DNA of 46,461 nt, from NCBI GenBank assembly GCA_013215605.1, contig JABSQW010000002.1, forward strand, positions 1 to 46,461, given 5' to 3'. The notes beneath the pieces are model-generated. The model ran no database searches and was not told the DNA's origin. It worked only from the letters and a program-made list of their open reading frames with translations. Below are positions 1 through 8,452 of the stretch, in pieces. This DNA comes from Myxococcales bacterium (lineage in GTDB: Bacteria; Myxococcota_A; UBA9160; SMWR01). Position numbers and translations under genes: made by a program. How positions within the stretch are numbered: position 1 is the first letter of the stretch; each line of letters starts with the position of its first letter.

Positions 1-323
1 CCGTCGTCCGCAGACGTGGCGACGAAGAGGTCGTAATCCGTCCCCGCCGTTCCGTTCAGGTTCTCGGTCGATATCCACACGGCGACCCAGTTGCCCCACC
101 CATCCGTGGTGACCTGCGGGAATTGGTCGTGTCCCGAATCACTGGCCCCGTTGCTGTTCAGCACGGCCGGGGGCGAGAAGGCGGGCTCGGCTCCCGCCGC
201 GAGGGCGAGCCAGGGCGCGGAAATCACGGCGGCAAGCAGCGTTCTTCCCAGCCGCAGAAGGCGGCCGGCGTCGCGTTCGCAACGACCCGCACGCTTCTCG
301 TACCTGCCCGAGAGATCCGTCAT
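1..323 (-). CDS. Secreted repeat (exo-sialidase/BNR-like) protein, N-terminal part
   Basis: The 3' end lies beyond the window, so only about 107 N-terminal residues are visible. They begin with an Arg-rich n-region (RLLRLGRTLL) and a hydrophobic stretch AAVISAPWLALAAGA, a Sec signal peptide with a long n-region. The mature part reads LNSNGASDSGHDQFPQV, then TDGWGNWVAVW and TDYDLFVATSADDG. This is the opening unit of the tandem Asp-box-like repeats seen in large secreted proteins of delta-proteobacteria and planctomycetes; that family comparison is from memory. The start at 323 is uncertain because an in-frame ATG lies five codons upstream (338) and neither has a clear ribosome binding site. 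An extracellular or surface role is likely; no enzymatic activity can be assigned from this fragment. Confidence 0.7.
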   Translation of the reverse strand, partial: MTDLSGRYEKRAGRCERDAGRLLRLGRTLLAAVISAPWLALAAGAEPAFSPPAVLNSNGASDSGHDQFPQVTTDGWGNWVAVWISTENLNGTAGTDYDLFVATSADD

Positions 324-827
324 GAGTGCTCTGCTCATCTGGCTTCGCAACCACCGGCTCGATCGAGATTCATTATGAGCGCCAATTCCCTGTTTTCCGA
401 AGGGAAACTCGCGGGACAGGGGTGTAGAGCCCGCGGAGACGCTCCCGGTCCGCGCGGGCGCGGACGCCGGGGCATTGGAGGGGATTTCGATCACGAGAGT
501 TCTCCGAGTCCCCGGCCGTCGCGGGCGGGGCTCCACGGGTCCAGTCTGGGGCATCCATGGGCCCGGGGCTGTGAAGTACTTCACAGCGCGCCTTCGCCGG
601 GGCGTTGATACTGCAACGGAGAAGGGAGGAGGGCGGTGATCCGGGCGGGCGCAAGACGCGTGCCGCCGCGAAGGGCTCGCACGCCTTGGGAACGCCGCTG
701 CCCCGCGGTCTCCCGGGCTCGCTGCAACGTCGTGCCGTGACCCGTTCGAGGGCGCGCAGCGCTCGAGTTCGCTGCGCTGCGCAGGGTTCGGTTGCCGCGC
801 AGCGTTTCGGGTGAGACGCTCGAGCGG
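324..827. other. Gene-free interval holding one perfect palindrome
   Basis: About 500 bases between the start of the secreted repeat protein and the stop of the MFS gene. Short open frames here have no recognisable protein similarity and no ribosome binding sites. The only structure I see is the 20-bp palindrome at 568-587. The interval should contain the promoter of the secreted protein, but no convincing -35/-10 pair is visible. Confidence 0.6.
568..587. promoter_or_regulatory. Perfect 20-bp palindrome, candidate operator
   Basis: The sequence GCTGTGAAGTACTTCACAGC is identical to its reverse complement over all 20 bases. It is not followed by a T-run, so it is not an intrinsic terminator. 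It lies about 245 bases upstream of the secreted repeat protein. Symmetry and length fit a dimeric helix-turn-helix repressor site, but no regulator gene is adjacent. Confidence 0.4.
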
Positions 828-2093
828 TCAACCGTTGGATGTTCGCTCGGGCGAGCGGCACAGCAGGATCGCCACCGCACCGAGCACGCATAACATCGTC
901 AACACGACGAACGTGCTCGCATAGGACTCCGTCCGATCCGCCGCCGCGCCGGCCCAGCTGGGTCCGAGCCAGCCAAAGACGCCCACGATCGCGATGCGCA
1001 GGCCGTTCGATCCGACGAAGGCTCGCGTCCCGAACATCCGGGCGTAGACGAGGGGCTCGTTGGTGAAGCCCACTCCGTACCCGAAGCCGAGCAGCACGAT
1101 GCACGCGGTTGCCGCGGCCGACGTCGTCGAGAAGGCGATGCCCCCCATGCCGATCGCCGTGACGGTGAGGGCGAGTGCCAGCACGCTTCGGGGGTCGACG
1201 AAATCGCTCGCCGCGCCGCTGAGTCGACCCAATGCGCTCACGCCCACGCGGACACCGAGAATCGCCGCTGCCACGGCCGACGGAAAACCGAGGTCCTCGA
1301 AGTGGAGCCGGCCGTGCGCCGTAAAGATGCGCCACGGAACCGTGTTTGCGAGGCACACAAAGGTCACGACGGCAAACTGTGGCGTCCGGATGGCCTGGGC
1401 GGTAGTCAGCGCCGCGGGTTCCTGGACGATCGACTTCCTATCGGGGGGATCCAGAGTGCGGTCGGGCGCCGGCTCCTCTGGTGCGTCGCCGTCCGGCAGC
1501 TGGCCGAGATCTTCCGGACGGTTGCGCAGGAACACGGCCGCGAGAAGTGCGACGCCCGCGGAGACGCCGGCAATGCACTTCCACACCATGCGCCAGTCGC
1601 GGGCGCCGAGGATCCAATCGTCGATGGATGGGACGAATGCGCCAGCCACGGCGGCACCCAGCAGGATCACCGCCGTGGCGCGTGCGCGGTAGCGGCGGAA
1701 CCAGTACACGGGCAAGACGTGCGCGGGCAACAGGGTCGAGAAGCCAACACCGACACCGCCGACGAGCGCGAAGGCCACGGTGATCTCGGTCGCAGACTGG
1801 GCGACGCTCGTCAGCCCGAACCCCAGCGCGGCCAACGCGGAGCCCGCGGTCTCGACGACGCGCAGCCCGAAGCGCTCCAGCGCCGCCGCCGCCAGCGGGC
1901 TCGTAAGAGCAAAGGTCAGCGTGAAGAGGCCGAAGCTGTTGCCGATCTGCGCCCGCGTCAGCCCGAGGTCAGCGACCAACTCGGGCGCGAGGAAGCCCCA
2001 GCTGTAGTAGGCGGGGCCGAGGCCGAGGCCATAGACGAGGAAGCCGACGCCGACCAGGAACCAGCCTCGGAAGGGTCGGGTTTCGTTCCTCAA
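828..2093 (-). CDS. MFS transporter, 12 TM segments
   Basis: A 421-residue polytopic inner-membrane protein with about twelve hydrophobic segments and a hydrophilic central loop (around residues 190-225) separating two six-helix halves, the Major Facilitator layout. The first half has the cytoplasmic loop RYRARATAV typical of MFS loop 2-3/4-5 motifs. Resemblance is to the oxalate/formate-antiporter or monocarboxylate-type branch, so an organic-acid substrate is plausible, but this is not proven. The start is a TTG with no clear ribosome binding site; no in-frame ATG or GTG is nearby. It is last in a five-gene minus-strand run, 30 bases after the DUF1214 gene, and may import the compound that the upstream enzymes process. 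Confidence 0.85.
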   Translation of the reverse strand: MRNETRPFRGWFLVGVGFLVYGLGLGPAYYSWGFLAPELVADLGLTRAQIGNSFGLFTLTFALTSPLAAAALERFGLRVVETAGSALAALGFGLTSVAQSATEITVAFALVGGVGVGFSTLLPAHVLPVYWFRRYRARATAVILLGAAVAGAFVPSIDDWILGARDWRMVWKCIAGVSAGVALLAAVFLRNRPEDLGQLPDGDAPEEPAPDRTLDPPDRKSIVQEPAALTTAQAIRTPQFAVVTFVCLANTVPWRIFTAHGRLHFEDLGFPSAVAAAILGVRVGVSALGRLSGAASDFVDPRSVLALALTVTAIGMGGIAFSTTSAAATACIVLLGFGYGVGFTNEPLVYARMFGTRAFVGSNGLRIAIVGVFGWLGPSWAGAAADRTESYASTFVVLTMLCVLGAVAILLCRSPERTSNG

Positions 2094-2123
2094 GAGGTTC
2101 GCAAGAGACGCTCGTGCAGTACG

Positions 2124-3260
2124 TCAGCCGCGCCCAGCCACGTCGTCGATCGCCATCACGACGCACTCGGGCTTCGGCGGGTCGGTGTCGGGAAGCAGGA
2201 ACCTCCAGAAGATCGTCCCCTCCCGGTGACCCTCGGTGTCGAGCCAGTTGGGGACTCCCGGATCACGTGCCGCGATGACGATGCGGTAGCTGCCATCCCC
2301 TTCGAACTCGAGCTGAGCGGCGTTCATCGAGGACGTTCGGTTCCGGTACTCGAGTGCCTGCATTTGCTTGTTCCACAGCGTGACGTTGGCGAAGACTCCA
2401 TCGGGCAGCTCGCCCGTCATGATCAGCGCTTCGTCAGGCCCGAGATTCCAGCGTCCCATCGAGTAGTGGATGTCGGCCGCGCCCGGTACGGGCAGACCGC
2501 TGTCGCGGAAGCTGAACGGCTTCGCGACGTCGTTGGGGACGGCCGAGACGAACGGCGCCGACGACGCTGCGCCCGGGAGCGCCTGACCCACCGTCGCCTG
2601 GCGGAGAAACGCCAGCCCCTCGGCCATGCGCTCCGCGAAGACCTCGTCACTGAGCGGATCCGGCGAGCCGACGTCGTCGAGACACTCGATATCGATCCGC
2701 ACGGCCACGTCCGCGTCGTTCTGGGCGGAGGTCTCGAGCTGGTAGTAGCTGCGAACCATGATCGAGTGCGCGTCCGGGTGAAGCTCGATCCAGTTGCCCG
2801 GGTGTTTCCGGGCACTGACGATCACCTCGTAGCTGCCGTCGTCGTTGACGTCGAAGTCGCGATCGTTGACGTCACCGAGAAGCGGCCCCGCCAGGGCCCC
2901 ATCGGGGGCTTGCCCGTGCACGGTGAACGAGGTGTAACACTCCTCCTCGATCGTGCCCCACACCCGATAGGCACGGTCGCCGCGAATCCGCGCGAAGTGA
3001 TAGATGGCATCCGGGTTGTCGCCCTGGAACTTTCGCGCCGGCGAGACGATGGAGGCGAACCGGGGTCGCTCGGGATCCGCCTCGTAGAAGAGCTCCGAGG
3101 CCACACTCAAGAGCTGACCCACGTAGCGATACGCCTCGACGACATCGAGGGGGTCGTCGAATCGCTTGGCGTCGTTCGCGTAGCCGTCGCGAATCTCGGT
3201 CAAGAGGCCGATGAGGTCGTCGAAGACCCGGGTCGTCTGGGGGGCTCTGCTCGCGGCCAT
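2124..3260 (-). CDS. DUF1214-type protein with duplicated core motif
   Basis: A 378-residue soluble protein without signal peptide. The DUF1214 signature (DGS followed by an NW and an aromatic/Arg strand) appears twice: DGSYEVIVSARKHPGNW at residues 141-157 with SIMVRSYY at 166-173, and DGSYRIVIAARDPGVPNW at 322-339 with TIFWRFLL at 349-356. This suggests an internal duplication of the domain. The ATG is preceded by GGAAGG at good spacing, which fixes the start and rejects an upstream extension. DUF1214/DUF1254 proteins have no settled biochemical role. The gene sits 25 bases after the amidohydrolase gene and 30 before the MFS gene, so it probably belongs to the same unit. Confidence 0.8.
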   Translation of the reverse strand: MAASRAPQTTRVFDDLIGLLTEIRDGYANDAKRFDDPLDVVEAYRYVGQLLSVASELFYEADPERPRFASIVSPARKFQGDNPDAIYHFARIRGDRAYRVWGTIEEECYTSFTVHGQAPDGALAGPLLGDVNDRDFDVNDDGSYEVIVSARKHPGNWIELHPDAHSIMVRSYYQLETSAQNDADVAVRIDIECLDDVGSPDPLSDEVFAERMAEGLAFLRQATVGQALPGAASSAPFVSAVPNDVAKPFSFRDSGLPVPGAADIHYSMGRWNLGPDEALIMTGELPDGVFANVTLWNKQMQALEYRNRTSSMNAAQLEFEGDGSYRIVIAARDPGVPNWLDTEGHREGTIFWRFLLPDTDPPKPECVVMAIDDVAGRG

Positions 3261-3285
3261 CCGTGTCCTTCCTTTCCTGACCGCT

Positions 3286-4998
3286 TCAGCTCGGCGCCGG
3301 TTGCGGACCGCGCACGAGCTTGCCCGGCAGTGCGCCGGTCGGCTTCCCCCCGTCGTAGGTGACCTCACCGCTCTTGATCGTGTAGCGGTAGCCATCGATC
3401 TCCTGGATGAGTCGTTTTCCTTCGGCCGGAAGATCCCAGACCATCTTGGGCCCGTGGATGTGGAGCGCATCGAAGTCGATGACGTTGACGTCGGCCTTCA
3501 TCCCGGGCGCCACGACACCGCGATCGCGCATGCCGTAGAACTCGGCCGTGCGCTTCGTCTGCCGCTCGACGATCCATTCGATGGGGAAGCGCTCCCCCTT
3601 CTCGCGATCCCTCGCCCAGTAGGTGAGGAGGAAGGTCGGCATGCTGGCATCGCAGACGAGCGCGCAGTGGGCGCCGCCATCCGACAGCCCGAAGACCGCC
3701 TTCTCGTGAGCCATCATCGAGCGGATGGCCTCGAGGTCGCCGTCGGCATAGCCGAGGAAGGGCATGTAGAGCAGCTCGCCGCGAAGCATGAGGTCGTAGG
3801 CGAACTCGGCCGGCGAGACTCCCGCCGCCGCGGCGCGCGCTTCGACGCTGTTCTCGGGACCGGGCTCGTAGTTCGGCGGATCGCCGAGGGGATACATCAT
3901 GCGCCATGCCGTGGTCACCAACGCGGCCACACCGGGGATGTTTCCGTCGCGGGACTCTTCTTCGATGATGGCGTTGCGAATCTCCGGACGAGCGAGTACT
4001 TCGAGCCGCTCTTGCGAGGGCAGCTCGGTGAGGGGAGAGAACGAGGGCTTCAGACGGAAGGGGTGAAGCGAGCTGTCGAATCCAAAGAGCAGTCCCGCCG
4101 GGCGCTGTGCGACCTGGGGCGTCAGGCAGCCGCCTTCGGCGGCGTCGCGGTCTACGATCTCCAGTAGCCGCTTCCACTGATCGCCGTCGATCGGATTCTG
4201 GAGACACGCGAAGGTCACGGGACGACCCGTCTCCTTTCCGAGCCGGCTCATCCATTCGAGCTCGGCGCCTTCGGGTGCGAGGTCACTGGCGACCTCGAAG
4301 ACACCGTGCCCGACTTCGCCGAGCATCCGGCCGATCCCCATGACCTCGTCGTCCACCGCGTAGGTGCCCGGAACCACTTCACCGTCCTTGGCCCGGTGAA
4401 GCATGGTTCGCGACGTCGTGAAGCCGAGGGCGCCGGCTTCGAGGCCTTCCTTGACGATCTTCGCCATGGCGATGATGTCTTCGGGCTCAGCCTTCTCGTT
4501 CTTCGCGCCGCGCTCTCCCATGACGTAGGCGCGGACGGCTCCGTGCGGAATCTGCGCGCCGACGTCGATCGAGCGCGGCATTCGATCGATTGCATCGAGG
4601 TATTCGGGAAAGCTCTCCCACTGCCAGTCGATGCCCGCGGCGAGCGCGGTTCCGGGAATGTCCTCGACGCCTTCCATCAACTGGATGAGGAAGTCTTCCT
4701 GACCAGGGCGGACCGGCGCGAAGCCGACCCCGCAGTTGCCCATGACGACCGTCGTGACCCCGTTCCAGCCGGAGGGCGTCAGGTGCGGATCCCAGGTGAC
4801 CTGCCCGTCGTAGTGGGTATGGATGTCGACCCAACCCGGTGTCACGAGAAGACCCGCCGCATCGATCTCGCGTCGAGCCTCACCGAGATCGTTGCCGACG
4901 GCAACGACCTGGTCGCCGTCGATGGCGACGTCGGCGTGTCTCGACGGTGCGCCGGTTCCATCGACGAGGGTTCCACCGCGAATGACGAGGTCGTACAT
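3286..4998 (-). CDS. D-aminoacylase / N-acyl-D-amino-acid deacylase family amidohydrolase
   Basis: A 570-residue cytoplasmic metal-dependent amidohydrolase. The first beta-sandwich strand is [19 protein letters not shown]. The metal ligand pair HTH falls at residues 60-62 ([13 protein letters not shown]), followed by GNCGVGFAP at 87-95, a hallmark of the D-aminoacylase branch, whose Cys contributes to metal binding. The catalytic Asp region is LSDGGAHC at 438-445. The C-terminus returns to the beta-sandwich with [13 protein letters not shown]. Length is normal for the family. Substrate is unknown: characterised relatives hydrolyse N-acyl-D-amino acids, but many environmental homologues act on other amides or ureides. 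The ATG has GGAG upstream. It lies 88 bases after the VOC gene. Confidence 0.88.
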   Translation of the reverse strand: MYDLVIRGGTLVDGTGAPSRHADVAIDGDQVVAVGNDLGEARREIDAAGLLVTPGWVDIHTHYDGQVTWDPHLTPSGWNGVTTVVMGNCGVGFAPVRPGQEDFLIQLMEGVEDIPGTALAAGIDWQWESFPEYLDAIDRMPRSIDVGAQIPHGAVRAYVMGERGAKNEKAEPEDIIAMAKIVKEGLEAGALGFTTSRTMLHRAKDGEVVPGTYAVDDEVMGIGRMLGEVGHGVFEVASDLAPEGAELEWMSRLGKETGRPVTFACLQNPIDGDQWKRLLEIVDRDAAEGGCLTPQVAQRPAGLLFGFDSSLHPFRLKPSFSPLTELPSQERLEVLARPEIRNAIIEEESRDGNIPGVAALVTTAWRMMYPLGDPPNYEPGPENSVEARAAAAGVSPAEFAYDLMLRGELLYMPFLGYADGDLEAIRSMMAHEKAVFGLSDGGAHCALVCDASMPTFLLTYWARDREKGERFPIEWIVERQTKRTAEFYGMRDRGVVAPGMKADVNVIDFDALHIHGPKMVWDLPAEGKRLIQEIDGYRYTIKSGEVTYDGGKPTGALPGKLVRGPQPAPS

Positions 4999-5086
4999 GG
5001 GTTGCTCCGATGGGAAAGGGCCGGCGAGCGGCAACGGGTTCGGGGGTGCAGGATACCAAAGTGCGGACTGATGGACTGGAGCTGTG

Positions 5087-5569
5087 TCAGACGTCGCCCC
5101 CGCTGCGTTCTTCCTTGCGCTCGATCTGCGACAGCACGAAGAGCGTACCGGCCACGCGCTCGCGCAGGTGACACTCGAGCGTGGTGTCGAACCGCTCGTG
5201 CATGAAGGCTGGCGCGTCCTCGTTGATGGCGTCGTAGACCTCGCGCGACCGCACGCCGATGACATCGAGTCGTTCCTTCGTTGCACGCGCATCGGCCACA
5301 CCGAAGGTGATCGAGTGGATGCCCTCGCCCTTCTCGTCGAGCAGCCGGGTCAGCGAGTCGCTCGCGGGCGAGCCGTCGCCGAGCGGGGCGATGTACTCGA
5401 GCATCGAGTCGGCCGAGAGAGCGCCCTTCACACCCTGGCGCGGGGCCTCGAAGTACTCGAACTGGATCTCCAGCAACTCGCTCAGGCGCGAGACGCTGGC
5501 ATCCAGATTCTCGGACCGAACCATCATCACGACGTGATCGACCTGCCCGACGTTGTCGCCCATGGGCAT
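5087..5569 (-). CDS. VOC-family (glyoxalase/epimerase-like) protein
   Basis: 160 residues, a vicinal-oxygen-chelate fold protein with paired beta-alpha-beta-beta-beta modules. The first module starts QVDHVVMMV with a candidate metal-binding His, and the second has GIHSITFGVADA with a second His, similar to methylmalonyl-CoA epimerase-type proteins. The C-terminus is charged and unstructured-looking. The ATG at 5569 has AGGGAG seven bases upstream; a second Met two codons in is a less likely start. It is 18 bases downstream of the LLM oxidoreductase stop, so the two are almost certainly cotranscribed. Reaction unknown; an isomerase or extradiol-type step on the product of the flavoenzyme is possible. 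Confidence 0.75.
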   Translation of the reverse strand: MPMGDNVGQVDHVVMMVRSENLDASVSRLSELLEIQFEYFEAPRQGVKGALSADSMLEYIAPLGDGSPASDSLTRLLDEKGEGIHSITFGVADARATKERLDVIGVRSREVYDAINEDAPAFMHERFDTTLECHLRERVAGTLFVLSQIERKEERSGGDV

Positions 5570-5587
5570 GTTTGGCTCCCTCGCGAC

Positions 5588-6712
5588 TCAGGCGAAGTTC
5601 GGCATGACCTTCTCGGCGAACAGTCGCAGGCTCTCGAGCGTCTCATCGTGAGTCAGCGTCCCGTACTGTACCAACGCGAGGTAGTGGTCGAAGCCCGCCT
5701 CCTGGTACCTGCGCACGATCTCGGTGCAACGCTCGGGATCGCCCACGCAGATCGTTCCCGAAGAGATCAGACCCTCGGGACCGGCGGCCACGAGTTGGGC
5801 GCTCAATGGCCGATCATCACCCGTTTCGACCGCACCACCGCCGTAGGGTCTGGCGGCGGCCTGCGCGAACTCCTGGTATCCCTGTGATTCGAAAATGCCA
5901 CCGTAGTACTGGTCCATGAAGCTCAGGTGCAAAACGGCCGACGAGCCGCCGCGCTCGCGGGCCAGCTTGTCGTCGGCGCGGCAGTGCATCGTGCAAAACG
6001 CGGCCGCGGCCTCGTTGACGAACGCTCCGACCGGCTCGGCGTCGCGGATGGCCGTCCGGTACTCCGCGACCCTCTCCGTCAGGCCGGAAGTCAGCCCAGC
6101 GGAGAACGAGAGCAGCCCCAGGCCGTAACGACCCGCGGTCGCGTAGCTCGAAGGACTCGTGCACGCCATCCACATGGGCGGGTGGGGCTTCTGGAGCGGC
6201 TTGGGGACCACCACCCGGCCTGGCGGGATGTGCACGAAGCGCCCGTCGTGGCCGGAGAACTCGTGCTCGGTCCACATGCGCGGAATGATCCGGACCGACT
6301 CGTCCCACATCGCCTTCGACTCGTCCGGGTCGATGTCGAAGCCGCCGAGTTCCTCGGAAGTGATCGAGCGCCCCGAGCCGAACTCCACCCGGCCATTGCT
6401 CAGGATGTCGAGCGTGGCCACCCGCTCGGCGACGCGCCAGGGGTGGTTGAAGGGCGTGGGCAGAAGCACGACCCCGTGGCCGATCCGCAGGCGCTCCGTA
6501 TGCTGAGCGACCGCGGCCAGGAACACCTCGGGCGACGAGCAGCGAGCCAGATCCTCCAGGAAGTGGTGCTCGACGGCCCAGACGGAATCGAAGCCCAAGT
6601 CCTCCGCCAGCTTGATCTGCTCGATCGCCTCCCAGTAGGCGTCGTACTCGGTCTTCCCGGTCGCCTCGACCTGGCGGGGGAGCGCGATTTCGTACAGGAG
6701 CCCGAATTTCAC
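5588..6712 (-). CDS. LLM-class flavin-dependent oxidoreductase
   Basis: A 374-residue bacterial-luciferase-like TIM barrel. It opens with MKFGLLYEIALP, followed by the family landmarks AEDLGFDSVWAVEHHF (around residues 35-50), LRIGHGVVLLPTPFNHP (75-91) and LSNGRVEFGSGRS (104-116). Such enzymes use reduced FMN or F420 with O2 or other acceptors; the cofactor cannot be read from the sequence. The start is a GTG with GGAGG four bases upstream. It is the first gene of the minus-strand run that continues through VOC, amidohydrolase, DUF1214 and MFS, so its promoter should lie in 6713-7125. It may start oxidation of the imported substrate. Confidence 0.88.
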   Translation of the reverse strand: MKFGLLYEIALPRQVEATGKTEYDAYWEAIEQIKLAEDLGFDSVWAVEHHFLEDLARCSSPEVFLAAVAQHTERLRIGHGVVLLPTPFNHPWRVAERVATLDILSNGRVEFGSGRSITSEELGGFDIDPDESKAMWDESVRIIPRMWTEHEFSGHDGRFVHIPPGRVVVPKPLQKPHPPMWMACTSPSSYATAGRYGLGLLSFSAGLTSGLTERVAEYRTAIRDAEPVGAFVNEAAAAFCTMHCRADDKLARERGGSSAVLHLSFMDQYYGGIFESQGYQEFAQAAARPYGGGAVETGDDRPLSAQLVAAGPEGLISSGTICVGDPERCTEIVRRYQEAGFDHYLALVQYGTLTHDETLESLRLFAEKVMPNFA

Positions 6713-7125
6713 GCTGCCTCCTCGCGGTCCGCGGCCGCCCGATCCCGCTCCAGTCTATCGGTTGCGACTTTTTTCCGGACGATCGAACCGGGTTCCCACG
6801 GTGCGAAGTCCCGGCGATGAGCCTCGGCGAAGGTCAGCCAGACGCCGGCAAGCCAGCCAGCCGGTTCGTGCAGCAACACATCCTCCACCCGGCGGCCTTT
6901 CCGAGGTGATCGGTCGAGTGCTCGTCAGACGCATCGCCCCCGGCGCGGCACACCCACCGCCCTTCCCGGATAGAATATCAGTATGGGCGACGGGCTTTAC
7001 AAAACGGGGAGCCTCGAGAAGGCCGACCTGGTCGATCCGGCGGGAAGGCGCTCTCAGGAAATGCACGCCCTCACAGATGTTCTACCTCCTCGAAACCAAA
7101 TAGGCCGAACCCACCGAGTCCCATC
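6713..7125. other. Divergent intergenic region between catabolic run and O-acetylation run
   Basis: About 410 bases between the LLM gene (-) and the DUF5989-like gene (+). It must hold the promoters of both transcription units. A -10-like TAGAAT occurs at 6971-6976 on the plus strand, without a convincing -35. Several short open frames exist (for example an ATG frame at 6983-7141), but none has recognisable similarity and they overlap each other in different frames, so I do not call them genes. Confidence 0.5.
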
Positions 7126-7239
7126 TTGTTCCGAGTCCTGAAGTCGATCGGCACCGTACTCCTCTACGCCGCGATGCTATTCGCGATCCTCGCCCTCTGG
7201 AACAACGAGGCGCCGCAGTTCATCTATGTCGCGTTCTAG
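7126..7239 (+). CDS. DUF5989-like membrane micro-protein
   Basis: A 37-codon frame from a possible TTG start to TAG at 7237-7239. It encodes FRVLKSIGTVLLYAAMLF, a single membrane helix, and ends NNEAPQFIYVAF. DUF5989 proteins are about 50 residues with one helix and end in a PFIYTLF-like tail, and they are characteristically found beside SGNH hydrolases and MBOAT or carbamoyl transferases, exactly the neighbours here. The start is uncertain: no good ribosome binding site, and the frame stays open further upstream. The gene lies in frame with the next gene but is separated by the stop and 81 bases. It may act as a small scaffold of the acyl-transfer complex (inference). Confidence 0.5.
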   Translation: MFRVLKSIGTVLLYAAMLFAILALWNNEAPQFIYVAF

Positions 7240-7320
7240 TGGGTTCTGCTCTTTGGAGGGGCGTCCTGGCCCTTTGCGCGTGGAGCGACCGCTGCCGGGA
7301 GATCGGACGGCTCTCCACTG

Positions 7321-8421
7321 ATGCAACGATCCAGTGCACTGCTTCTGTGGTTCGTGTTGGTGGGGCTGCTCGTCGCCGCGCAGTCGGCCGCGCGAGCCGA
7401 AATCTGCCTACCGCCCGCCATCGGCGACCGCCCGCGCCTGACCGAGTTGGGCAAGACCCAGGTGTTGTGGCTCGAACTGTTGTTTCGCCAGCACGAGGTC
7501 TGCTGGCGTGCGCCCAGGGTTCCAGACGAGACGCGCATCTTCGCGATCGGAAACAGCACCACTTTTGGCTTTCCACTCCCGTATGACCAGAGCGCGATCG
7601 GTCTGGTCAACCAGCACCTCGAACGCCGCGGGATTCCGGCGCACGTCTTCAATCTCGGGTTCGCGTACACCTACCAGGTGAAAGAGGCCTTGATCCTGTC
7701 CGAGGTCCTCGCGTACGAGCCCGACTTCATCGTCTACGGGGTCACGCTCGATGACCTCATCCACATCGCTCCGTTCCGGTACAGACCTCTGGTCGAGTTC
7801 TTCAATTCGAACAGCTTCGCCGTCGAACGCCTCGCTGCAAACCCGCCGCCCACATTCGAAGAACCGTTCAGGCGCTACCTCGATGCGCAGGCGGACGACG
7901 TGCGCCCCTACGCGGCCTGGCTCGGGCTCCGACAGGCAGGGACGTTTATCCGCGTGCGCGCGCGCCAGACCGCCAAGACGCTTCGCAAGCGACTGTTCCC
8001 GGGAGTACCCGACGAAAAGCCCGAGATCCTGGACACGAAACCCGACTACCGCTGCAAGCCGGTCGCCCGCGAGTTCAACAAGACCCACGAGAATTGGCAG
8101 GCGTGGAGCATGCTCGACTACCTCGCCGAGCTCCGCGCCGAGACGGGAATCGAAGTCCTTGTCGTCAATTGGCCCGTCGCCCACGAGCCGCAGGGTCGCT
8201 GCTACAACGTCCGCTACCCGGCGGCCGCCTTCGCCGATTACGTGTCCTGGATGGAAGACAAGGCGGAGAGCCTGAAGCTCCCGTACCTCGACATCCACGA
8301 CCTGCTCGCGCCTGTGGACTTCGTCGACTCGGTGCACCCGACCGCGAGCGGCCAGCGAAAGGTCGCCGTCGAGCTCGAGGCGAAGCTCGATGAACTCCTC
8401 CCCGCGAGCGGCGCACGATGA
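7321..8421 (+). CDS. SGNH/GDSL-family hydrolase of an O-acetylation locus
   Basis: 366 residues with a signal peptide (ALLLWFVLVGLLVAAQSAARA, cleavage near residue 26). The SGNH block I is IFAIGNSTTFG, with GNST at residues 77-80 in place of GDSx; Ser79 is the predicted nucleophile. Block V is DSVHPTASG, with Asp336 and His339 completing the triad. The Asn substitution in block I is common in MBOAT-associated members. These proteins act in the periplasm as esterases or acetyl transferases on exported polysaccharide, like AlgJ/AlgX-type partners. It is followed 31 bases later by the MBOAT gene. The ATG has no strong ribosome binding site. Confidence 0.8.
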   Translation: MQRSSALLLWFVLVGLLVAAQSAARAEICLPPAIGDRPRLTELGKTQVLWLELLFRQHEVCWRAPRVPDETRIFAIGNSTTFGFPLPYDQSAIGLVNQHLERRGIPAHVFNLGFAYTYQVKEALILSEVLAYEPDFIVYGVTLDDLIHIAPFRYRPLVEFFNSNSFAVERLAANPPPTFEEPFRRYLDAQADDVRPYAAWLGLRQAGTFIRVRARQTAKTLRKRLFPGVPDEKPEILDTKPDYRCKPVAREFNKTHENWQAWSMLDYLAELRAETGIEVLVVNWPVAHEPQGRCYNVRYPAAAFADYVSWMEDKAESLKLPYLDIHDLLAPVDFVDSVHPTASGQRKVAVELEAKLDELLPASGAR

Positions 8422-8452
8422 AGGCCGTGGCCCGCGATCGAAGAACCGCCGC

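Noticed and set aside
373-1356. 327-residue minus-strand frame covering the gene-free interval
   Set aside because: Arg/Pro-rich throughout, overlaps the MFS C-terminus in another frame, and has no ribosome binding site or similarity.
1302-3362. 686-residue plus-strand open frame
   Set aside because: It lies antisense to the MFS and DUF1214 genes, has low-complexity charged composition, and no domain pattern; it is a product of high GC third positions in the true genes.
6983-7141. 52-codon ATG frame before the DUF5989-like gene
   Set aside because: No similarity, weak ribosome binding site, and overlap with other chance frames; kept only as part of the intergenic description.
7237-7320. Readthrough of TAG linking the DUF5989-like frame to the SGNH gene, which is in the same frame
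   Set aside because: The micro-protein's natural end FIYVAF matches its family, and the SGNH product has its own signal peptide starting at 7321.
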